Shown in pieces: positions 57,708 to 64,000 of a stretch of DNA of 64,000 nucleotides. A model generated the notes under the pieces. The model searched no databases. It was not told the DNA's origin and was given only the letters and a program-made list of their open reading frames with translations. A program made the position numbers and the translations under genes. Numbering within the stretch: position 1 is the stretch's first letter; every line of letters starts with the position of its first letter. This stretch comes from Brevundimonas alba. GTDB lineage: Bacteria > Pseudomonadota > Alphaproteobacteria > Caulobacterales > Caulobacteraceae. Location of the stretch: the NCBI RefSeq assembly GCF_011927945.1, contig NZ_JAATJM010000002.1:310001-374000 (forward strand), in the 5' to 3' direction.

Positions 57708-59600
57708 ATGGCGAGACTGGGCGAGCGGACGGGACGGCGGGGCGATTCGGTGGCGAAGGCGGCGCAGGGCGCGCCTCCGGCAGCGCCGCCGCAGGGGCCG
57801 CCCACCAGCCGCGCCCTGCTGGATCTCGTTCAACTCGTAGGCCGTTCGAACGCGCCGCAGCTGCATCTGCGGCTGCTGGGCGCCATCGGCATGACGCTGG
57901 GCGGCAAGGGACTGGGCGTGCTGGCGCCGCTGGTCCTCGGCGCGGCCGTGAACCGGCTGGCGGAGGGGCAGGGGGCCGGTGTCGGCATCGCCTGGGGCTT
58001 CGGCGCCTTCGCCATCGGCTGGGCCTTCGTGCGCCTGCTGTCGGCTATAGCGCCCAACGCCTCGGACGTGGTGTTCGCCCCGGTGCGGTCGGCGGCGCAG
58101 CGGACAGCGGCGGCCGAAACCTTCGCCCACGCCCTGAGCCTGTCGCTCGACTTCCACCAGACCAAGCGGTCCGGAGCCCTGTCGCGGACGATGGACCGGG
58201 GCTCGCGGGCCGTGGACTTCCTGCTGCGGATTCTCGCCTTCAACCTGATCCCGACCGGGGTGGAGCTGGTGCTGGCGGCCGGGGTGCTGGCGGGGAAATA
58301 CGACTGGCGGTTCGGGGCCGTGGCGGTGGCCGTAGTGGCGGTCTACGCCGTCTGCACGTTCGCCCTGTCGAATTGGCGCATCGAACACCGGCGCGAGATG
58401 AATGCGGCCGACACCCAGGCCGCAGGCGTCTCGGTCGACGCCCTGCTGAACTACGAGACGGTGAAGTCGTTCGGGGCCGAGGCGCGGGCGGCGCGGGCCT
58501 ATGACATGGCGCTGGGCGACTACACGCGGGCGGCGCTGAAGGCCAACAGCTCGCTGGCGCTGCTGAACATCATCCAGGCCGTGATCATGAACCTCGGACT
58601 CGCGGTCATGGCCGTGATGGCCGGGATGGAGGCGGCGGCGGGCCGGATGGGGCCCGGCGACGTGATGGCGGCGGTGCTGATCATGATCTCGCTGTACGCG
58701 CCACTGAACATCCTCGGCTTTGCCTATCGGGAAATCCGTCAGTCTTTCATCGACATGGAAGAGATGCTGAAGGTGACGCGTCAGACCCCGCAGGTGGCCG
58801 ATGCGTCCGACGCCGCACCCCTTGCGCGCCGGGCCGACGCCAAGGGCGCCGCGCTGGCGTTCGAACAGGTGGGCTTCCGCCACGACGCCCGCGCCAACGG
58901 GCTGGAGGACGTCAGCTTCGTCGCCGCGCCGGGCACGACCACGGCTCTGGTGGGGCCGTCGGGATCCGGCAAGTCGACCATCGTCAAGCTGGCGTTGCGG
59001 CTGCTTGATCCGCAGGAGGGCCGGGTGCTGATCGACGGGTTCGACGCGCGGCAGGTGACGCAGGAATCGCTAAGGGCGGCGGTGGCGCTGGTGCCGCAGG
59101 ACGTGGCCCTGTTCAACGACACGATCCGGGCGAACATCGGCTTCGCGCGGCCCGACGCGGACGAGGCGGCGATCTGGGCGGCGGCGGATGCGGCGGAGCT
59201 GGACGACTTCATTCGCGCCTTGCCCCAAGGCATGGACACCATGGTCGGCGAGCGGGGGCTGAAGCTGTCGGGCGGTGAGCGCCAGAGGGTCGGCATCGCC
59301 CGGGCCCTGCTGGCTGATCCCTGCGTCCTGATCCTTGACGAGGCGACCAGCGCGCTGGACAGCCGGACCGAGGCGGCCATCCAGAAGACACTGCGGCGGG
59401 CGCGGACAGGGCGCACCACGCTGGTGGTGGCGCACCGGCTGTCGACCATCGCCGACGCGGACCAAATTCTGGTGCTGAAGGCCGGGCGGATCGTCGAGCG
59501 CGGGGCGCACCACGAGCTGGTGGCGCGTCAGGGCGGAGAATATGCGGCGCTGTGGCGCAAGCAGACGCGGGGCGCGCGGACCGAACGGCAGCCGGCCTGA
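57708..59600 (+). CDS. ABC exporter of heavy-metal tolerance / Atm1 type, fused ATPase-permease
   Basis: 630 residues. Membrane domain about 60-330 (six helices; FVRLLSAIAPNASDVVFAPVR, SLDFHQTKRSGALSRTMDRGSRAVDFLL and NYETVKSFGAEARAARAYD are typical of Atm1/ABCB7). ATPase domain from about 375: Walker A GPSGSGKST, Q-loop ALVPQDVALFNDTI, signature LSGGERQRVGIARAL, Walker B VLILDEATSALD, H-loop VVAHRLST. Exports glutathione-metal or sulfur compounds in relatives. Start at 57708; an ATG three codons earlier is possible. Confidence 0.93.
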   Translation: MARLGERTGRRGDSVAKAAQGAPPAAPPQGPPTSRALLDLVQLVGRSNAPQLHLRLLGAIGMTLGGKGLGVLAPLVLGAAVNRLAEGQGAGVGIAWGFGAFAIGWAFVRLLSAIAPNASDVVFAPVRSAAQRTAAAETFAHALSLSLDFHQTKRSGALSRTMDRGSRAVDFLLRILAFNLIPTGVELVLAAGVLAGKYDWRFGAVAVAVVAVYAVCTFALSNWRIEHRREMNAADTQAAGVSVDALLNYETVKSFGAEARAARAYDMALGDYTRAALKANSSLALLNIIQAVIMNLGLAVMAVMAGMEAAAGRMGPGDVMAAVLIMISLYAPLNILGFAYREIRQSFIDMEEMLKVTRQTPQVADASDAAPLARRADAKGAALAFEQVGFRHDARANGLEDVSFVAAPGTTTALVGPSGSGKSTIVKLALRLLDPQEGRVLIDGFDARQVTQESLRAAVALVPQDVALFNDTIRANIGFARPDADEAAIWAAADAAELDDFIRALPQGMDTMVGERGLKLSGGERQRVGIARALLADPCVLILDEATSALDSRTEAAIQKTLRRARTGRTTLVVAHRLSTIADADQILVLKAGRIVERGAHHELVARQGGEYAALWRKQTRGARTERQPA

Positions 59601-59603
59601 GAC

Positions 59604-60077
59604 CTAGTCTGTCTGGCCGAACTTCTTCGAGACCATGGCGCCCAGCTGGCCCGTGACGGCCTGGCGCTGTTCCGTGGCCTCGGGCGGCAGGGTGTTCAGC
59701 AGCTGCAGGGACTGGATGTGCACCGACAGGATGCGCCAGTCGAAGGCGGACTCACCGGCGGCGCGGTCGACCATGTCGCACAGGCTGAGGGCGACGGTGC
59801 AGATCTCGTCCAGACCAAATGGACTGGCGGCGTCGATGATGTGGTTAGCCGACTGATAGATGCGGCGCAGGGTCTCCGCCTTCTCCTCCGCCGTATCGGG
59901 CTGCTGCAGGGCGGCCAGTTCGCCGACGTGTCGGGTGACCTCCTCAAGGCCCCTGCCGCGCAGGCCGGCGATGTTCTCGCGCGCTTGGGTCAGGGCGACG
60001 CCCACGGCGATGCCGCCGGCGCTGTCGATCATTTTCGCGAGCCGCGACTTGCGGCGGGCGTGGGTGATTACGGTCAC
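59604..60077 (-). CDS. Conserved helical protein coupled to a response regulator
   Basis: 157 residues, mostly alpha-helical by composition: RKSRLAKMIDSAGGIAVGVALTQARENIAGL, then TLRRIYQSANHIIDAA, ICTVALSLCDMVDRA and ILSVHIQSLQLL. No motif I can name; it may be a histidine-phosphotransfer-like or regulator-binding protein (a HIIDAA segment holds one His). The start overlaps the upstream response-regulator stop by 4 bases, so they act together. Confidence 0.7.
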   Translation of the reverse strand: MTVITHARRKSRLAKMIDSAGGIAVGVALTQARENIAGLRGRGLEEVTRHVGELAALQQPDTAEEKAETLRRIYQSANHIIDAASPFGLDEICTVALSLCDMVDRAAGESAFDWRILSVHIQSLQLLNTLPPEATEQRQAVTGQLGAMVSKKFGQTD

Positions 60078-60658
60078 TGGCTGATCCCGGCGGCGGCTGC
60101 GGCGGCGGTGGCGGCTTTCTGCGCCTCGAACTCGGCGCGGCGAATGATGTCGGCGCGGCGTTCGTCGCCCGGAGGTTCGCCCTCGCGGAAGCGGCGGTCG
60201 GGCCCGAAATATTCGCCGACCTCAAGGAAGGGGCGGTTGTCCTTCGCCACCCAGACGATCCGCTCCAGCAGGCTGGAGGCGCTGAACGGCTTGGTCACGA
60301 TGTAGTTCGCGCCACAGTTGCGGGCCTTGTTGACCATCGAGCGGCGAATGTGAGCCGCGGTCATGATGACGGGGACGAAGGCGTTGGGCGGCCCCGAGCG
60401 GCGCAGCCACTGGACCATTTCGAAGCCGTCCATGCCGGGCATCTCGCAGTCGATGACCAGAAGGTCGATCTCCGCATCGGCAAGGATTTGCATGGCTTCG
60501 GGCGCGCTGCGGCACGAATATCGGGTGCGGATGCCGAAGCCGAGCAGGGCGCTGGTGGTGATCTCGGCGGAGAAGGCGGAATCATCGACGACCATGGTGA
60601 CCGCGCCGGTCAGATTGATGATCGCGGTCTCTCGTAACGCCTCGCCGACTGAAGTCAT
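60074..60658 (-). CDS. Single-domain response regulator with GPDRRF tail
   Basis: 194 residues. CheY-like receiver, with acidic pair Asp25-Asp26 (VVDDSAFS), phospho-acceptor Asp70 (VIDCEMPGMDG), Thr100 (IMTAAH) and Lys123 (VTKPFS), all intact. There is no DNA-binding domain; instead about 55 residues with FLEVGEYFGPDRRFREGEPPGDERRADII and an Ala-rich end. Probably acts through protein contact, possibly with the partner encoded next. No cognate kinase is in the window. Confidence 0.85.
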   Translation of the reverse strand: MTSVGEALRETAIINLTGAVTMVVDDSAFSAEITTSALLGFGIRTRYSCRSAPEAMQILADAEIDLLVIDCEMPGMDGFEMVQWLRRSGPPNAFVPVIMTAAHIRRSMVNKARNCGANYIVTKPFSASSLLERIVWVAKDNRPFLEVGEYFGPDRRFREGEPPGDERRADIIRRAEFEAQKAATAAAAAAGISQ

Positions 60659-60744
60659 GACGCCTACCCCCGCCGAGTCGCGAACTGCAACCCAGAATGT
60701 GGCGAGCGTTGCCAGACAACCCTCGCCGAAGGGTTAACGAAACC

Positions 60745-61695
60745 TCATCCGAGCCGGCCGATGGCGTAGAAGCGGTCGGCGCGGGCCTTGCGGATCTGGT
60801 CGGGGGAGAGGGTGGACAGGGCCGCCAGTTCCTCGGCCAGGACATCGCCGACATTGGCGATGGCGGCGGCGGGATCGGCATGAGCGCCGCCGACCGGCTC
60901 CGGAATGATGCGGTCGATGATCTTGAGCTCGAGCAGGTCCGGACCGGTGATCTTCATGGCCATGGCGGCGTCGCGGGCGCGGGCCCCGTCGCGCCACAGG
61001 ATGCCGGCGGCGCCCTCGGGCGAGATGACCGAATAGATCGAATGTTCGAGCATCAGCACACGACCGGCGGCGGCGATGGCGATGGCCCCGCCGGAGCCGC
61101 CCTCGCCGGTGACCGTGGCGATGGAGGGCACGCCCAGCGTCAGGCAGCGCTCGGTCGAGCGGGCTATGGCCTCGGCCTGGCCGCGCTCCTCGGCCCCGAG
61201 GCCTGGATAGGCGCCGGCGGTGTCGACGAAGGTCAGGACCGGCAGGCCGTACTGCTCGGCCATGTCCATCAGGCGGACGGCCTTGCGGTAGCCCTCGGGC
61301 CGCGCCATGCCGAAATTGTGGGTCAGGCGGGTCTGGGTGTCGTGGCCCTTCTCATGGCCCATGACGACGACGGGCGAACCACGGAAACGCGCGAGGCCGC
61401 CGAGAATGGCCTGGTCGTCGCCGAACTGCCGGTCGCCCTTGAGCTCGACGAAGTCGGTGAACAGACCTTCGACATAGTCGACGAAATGCGGCCGCTGCGG
61501 ATGGCGGGCGACCTGGGTCTTCATCCACGGGTCGAGGTCGGCGTAGGTCTTCCTGCGCAGCTGCTCGGCCTTCTTGCGCAGGCCGTCGACCTCGGCGTCG
61601 AACGAGCCGGAGGTCGAGGAGAGCAGGTTCAGCTCCTCGATCTTCGCCTCCAGATCGGCGATCGGCTTTTCGAACTCGAGGTAGTGCGCAGCCAT
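60745..61695 (-). CDS. accA: Acetyl-CoA carboxylase carboxyltransferase subunit alpha
   Basis: Transfers the carboxyl group from biotin to acetyl-CoA. 316 residues from ATG 61695: YLEFEKPIADLEAKIEEL, WMKTQVARHPQRPHFVDYV, FGDDQAILGGLARF, GMARPEGYRKAVRLM, DTAGAYPGLGAEERGQAEAI and the oxyanion loop GEGGSGGAIAIA. Separate from accB/accC by 17 kb, as is usual. Confidence 0.97.
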   Translation of the reverse strand: MAAHYLEFEKPIADLEAKIEELNLLSSTSGSFDAEVDGLRKKAEQLRRKTYADLDPWMKTQVARHPQRPHFVDYVEGLFTDFVELKGDRQFGDDQAILGGLARFRGSPVVVMGHEKGHDTQTRLTHNFGMARPEGYRKAVRLMDMAEQYGLPVLTFVDTAGAYPGLGAEERGQAEAIARSTERCLTLGVPSIATVTGEGGSGGAIAIAAAGRVLMLEHSIYSVISPEGAAGILWRDGARARDAAMAMKITGPDLLELKIIDRIIPEPVGGAHADPAAAIANVGDVLAEELAALSTLSPDQIRKARADRFYAIGRLG

Positions 61696-61781
61696 CAAGG
61701 CGACTTCTCAAAGGCGCGCCATGCGGCGCAACGGAAGGCGGCGGAACCTAGTGGGGTCAACGCCGGGGGGCAAGCGGCGGT

Positions 61782-62681
61782 TCAGTCGTCCCGCGCCAGG
61801 GGATGCTTGTCGCGGACGACCTGGGCGAGGCGGTCGGTGGCGACGTGGGTGTAGATCTGGGTGGTGGCGATGTCGGCGTGGCCCAGCAGAGTCTGGACCA
61901 CGCGCAGGTCGGCGCCGCCCTCGAGCAGGTGGGTGGCGAAGGCGTGGCGCAGGACATGGGGGCTGACGCGGGCCGGGTCGACGGCGGCGTCGATGGCGGC
62001 CTGATCGAGCAACTGGGCGAAGCGGCGGGGGGTGAGGTGCCCCTTGGCCGAGGCGGAGGGGAAGAGCCACGGGCTGTCCGCGGCCTTCTCCGGGCGGGCG
62101 GCGTCGCGGGCGACGAGCCAGGCTTTGACGGCTTCGCGGGCGGAGGCGTTGAGGGGGGCGAGGCGCTCCTTGCCGCCCTTGCCGCGCACGATCAGGAAGG
62201 CCGGGTCGCGGCGCACGGCCTCGACGCGCAGGGCGAGCAGCTCCGAGACCCGGAGGCCGGAGGCGTAGGCCAGTTCGACGAGAGCGACGAGGCGGAGGCC
62301 GGCGGCTCCGTCGCGGGCCGAGGCGGCGGCGAGCAGGCGCTCGACCTCGTCGCGGCTGAGGACTTTCGGCAGGCTGCGGCCCTGTTTGGGGGCGTCGAGG
62401 CGGCGGGAGGGATCGTCCTGCCGCCAGCCCTCGCCGAGGGCGAAGCGGTAGAACTGGCGCACGGCGGAGCGGCGGCGGGACTGGGTCGCGGGGGACAGCC
62501 CGCGCGCTCCGAGGCCGGCGTACCAGCTCTCGACCGCGGTTTCATCGGCCTGCATCAGGCCGCCGGTCAGGGCAGTCTCGGCGTCGGCGAGGTCGCGGCC
62601 ATAGGCGGACAGGGTATGGGGCGAGGCGTCGCGCTCGACCGCCATCATCTCCAGAAAGGCCTCGATCTGCGGCGTGCTCAT
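61782..62681 (-). CDS. xerD: Site-specific tyrosine recombinase XerD
   Basis: Resolves chromosome dimers at dif. 299 residues with an N-terminal SAM-like core-binding domain and catalytic residues Arg144 (SGLRVSEL), Lys168 (GKGGKER), His242 and Arg245 (HVLRHAF), His268 (LGHADIATTQIYTHV) and nucleophile Tyr277. Xer rather than phage integrase by length and context. Divergent from aroK; XerC versus XerD is not decided by sequence alone. Confidence 0.92.
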   Translation of the reverse strand: MSTPQIEAFLEMMAVERDASPHTLSAYGRDLADAETALTGGLMQADETAVESWYAGLGARGLSPATQSRRRSAVRQFYRFALGEGWRQDDPSRRLDAPKQGRSLPKVLSRDEVERLLAAASARDGAAGLRLVALVELAYASGLRVSELLALRVEAVRRDPAFLIVRGKGGKERLAPLNASAREAVKAWLVARDAARPEKAADSPWLFPSASAKGHLTPRRFAQLLDQAAIDAAVDPARVSPHVLRHAFATHLLEGGADLRVVQTLLGHADIATTQIYTHVATDRLAQVVRDKHPLARDD

Positions 62682-62794
62682 GCGCGGGACCGCTTTGCGG
62701 CGGCGGCGCCTGGTGTAAAGGGTGGACGGGTCATGACGCCTCGCCTGCCGCCGCCCATTTCGCGCCCGCCACGCCGCCTCTCGAGGGGTCGGTC

Positions 62795-63373
62795 GTGAGC
62801 GAAGCCGTGGCGGAGACGGGACCGATTCCGGTTCATCAGCGCACCATAGCGCTGGTCGGACTGATGGGGGTGGGGAAATCGACGGTCGGGCGGCGGCTGG
62901 CGAAGCGGCTGAACCTGCCGTTCGCCGACGGGGACATCGAGATCGAGGCGGCGGCGGCCATGACGGTGTCGGACATCTTCGCGCGGCTGGGCGAGTCGGA
63001 GTTTCGGGCGGGCGAGGCGCGGGTGATGAGGCGGCTGCTGGAAGGCCCGCGCATGGTGCTGGCGACCGGCGGCGGGGCGATCCTGAACCCGGACACGCGG
63101 GCGCTGCTGAAAGACCGGGCGGTGACGGTGTGGATGCGCGCCGATCTGGAGACCGTGGCGCAGCGGGTGCAACGGCGCGACACGCGTCCGCTGCTGCGCG
63201 GGCGCGACCCGCTGACGGCGCTGAAGGCCATGGCCGACGTGCGTTACCCGGTCTATGCGACCGCCGACGTGACGGTGGACGTGGCGGGCGGGGCGCATGC
63301 GCAGGCGGTCGAGGGCATATTGAACGCCCTCAAGGCGCATTTCGCGGCCGAGGGTTCGGAGATGAAGGCGTGA
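62795..63373 (+). CDS. aroK: Shikimate kinase
   Basis: Phosphorylates shikimate. 192 residues from a GTG start with GAGGGG upstream. Walker [10 protein letters not shown] (22-30), DGD metal motif (45-47), shikimate-binding [16 protein letters not shown] and ATGGGAIL, adenine-lid [13 protein letters not shown]. Overlaps aroB by GTGA. Confidence 0.96.
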   Translation: MSEAVAETGPIPVHQRTIALVGLMGVGKSTVGRRLAKRLNLPFADGDIEIEAAAAMTVSDIFARLGESEFRAGEARVMRRLLEGPRMVLATGGGAILNPDTRALLKDRAVTVWMRADLETVAQRVQRRDTRPLLRGRDPLTALKAMADVRYPVYATADVTVDVAGGAHAQAVEGILNALKAHFAAEGSEMKA

Positions 63374-64000
63374 CGACGGTCGTACCGGTCTCGGGCGGCG
63401 ACTTCCGGCCCTATGAGGTGGTCGTCGGACGAGGGCTGATGGCGGAGCTGGGAGAGCGCATGGCGCCGCTGGCCCGGGGGCGGACCGTGGTGATCACGGA
63501 CGAGACCGTCGGGCGGCTGCACGGCGCGGCGGCTCTGGCGTCGCTGAAGGCTGCGGGCGTGCATGGGCGACTGCTGACGGTGCCGCCCGGCGAGGGCTCC
63601 AAATCCTTCGCCGAGCTGGAGCGGGTGATCGACCGGATGCTGGCCTTCCAGCTGGACCGCAAGGACGTGGTCGTGGCGCTGGGCGGCGGAGTGGTCGGCG
63701 ATCTGGCCGGTCTGGCGGCGGCCCTGTTCATGCGGGGCATCGACTTCGTGCAGGTTCCGACGACCCTGCTGGCGCAAGTGGATTCATCGGTGGGCGGGAA
63801 GACGGCGATCGACACGCCGCGCGGCAAGAATCTGGTCGGGACCTTCCATCAGCCGCGGCTGGTGGTGGCGGACATCGACGTGCTGGCGACCCTGCCGGAG
63901 CGTCAGTTGCGGTCCGGCTGGGCCGAGGTGCTGAAGCATGGGCTGATCTGCGACGCTGACTTCTTCGACTGGCTGTCGGGGGAGGGCGCGGCGGGGGCGG
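63370..64000 (+). CDS. aroB: 3-dehydroquinate synthase, cut by window edge
   Basis: First 210 codons; the C-terminal metal ligands lie outside. GTG start overlapping the aroK stop. NAD-binding [22 protein letters not shown] (about 96-118), [29 protein letters not shown] and [12 protein letters not shown], all typical. Second shikimate-pathway step; aroK-aroB is a common operon. Confidence 0.95.
   Translation, partial: MTTVVPVSGGDFRPYEVVVGRGLMAELGERMAPLARGRTVVITDETVGRLHGAAALASLKAAGVHGRLLTVPPGEGSKSFAELERVIDRMLAFQLDRKDVVVALGGGVVGDLAGLAAALFMRGIDFVQVPTTLLAQVDSSVGGKTAIDTPRGKNLVGTFHQPRLVVADIDVLATLPERQLRSGWAEVLKHGLICDADFFDWLSGEGAAGA

Overview
The window is very GC-rich, dense chromosomal DNA from an alphaproteobacterium, most likely Caulobacterales and plausibly Brevundimonas-like. 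This rests on mipZ (ParA-like divisome positioner), an Hda-type replication regulator, the order aroQ-accB-accC-aat-DUF2155-NDUFA12, GatCAB next to an AspRS of the bacterial GAD-insert type, and CCTTCTCCC-type palindromic repeats. The genus is inference. Most of the window is housekeeping DNA; only about 31.1-33.8 kb looks accessory.

Layout. 0-5 kb: a truncated lipoprotein, a DEAD-box RNA helicase with an internally repeated basic tail, tRNA-Val(CAC), a dicarboxylate symporter and an SDR divergent from an HxlR regulator. 5.5-9.7 kb: sugar MFS transporter, phosphoglycolate phosphatase, glmU and rpiA. 9.7-16 kb: a periplasmic unknown, glutathione reductase and an aromatic cluster: class II DAHP synthase, a prephenate dehydratase-like protein without an ACT domain, a Phe/Tyr-rich leader peptide with hairpins, and chorismate mutase. 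panC lies opposite. 16-18 kb: SPOR lipoprotein, mipZ, membrane DnaJ-like protein. 18-26.3 kb: a long minus-strand run, ruvX-AEC carrier-pyrB-pyrC(pseudo)-plsY-dprA-topA, with several 1-4 base overlaps. 26.4-30.3 kb: lipoprotein and gatCAB. 30.3-34.5 kb: GFA protein, RcnB-like protein, the compositionally different patch with a TadG-like protein, then hdaA.

35-45 kb: aspS, two secreted pentapeptide-repeat paralogues, a large protein carrying only the C-terminal part of B12-dependent ribonucleotide reductase, NDUFA12, DUF2155, and aat/accC/accB/aroQ. 45-48.3 kb: thiS and thiG separated by an opposing MFS gene, followed by an intergenic stretch with a 9-bp tandem repeat and a REP-like inverted pair. 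48.4-57.7 kb: one co-directional block of serS, a lipoprotein, surE, pcm, an OmpA-like protein, an NlpD-like LysM/M23 lipoprotein, yajC-secD-secF, a PuuD-like membrane protein and a short squalene/phytoene synthase-like protein. 57.7-64 kb: Atm1-type ABC exporter, a two-gene response-regulator module, accA, xerD, and aroK-aroB (cut by the window end).

Themes: shikimate/aromatic synthesis (aroG, pheA-like, chorismate mutase, aroQ, aroK, aroB), fatty-acid initiation (accA, accB, accC, plsY), translation (aspS, gatCAB, serS, tRNA) and envelope/secretion (yajC-secDF, NlpD-like, lipoproteins). The strongest candidates for something undescribed are the aromatic leader-peptide attenuator before chorismate mutase, the ribonucleotide-reductase-tail protein that lacks a recognisable catalytic core, and the paired secreted CxxC/pentapeptide proteins.
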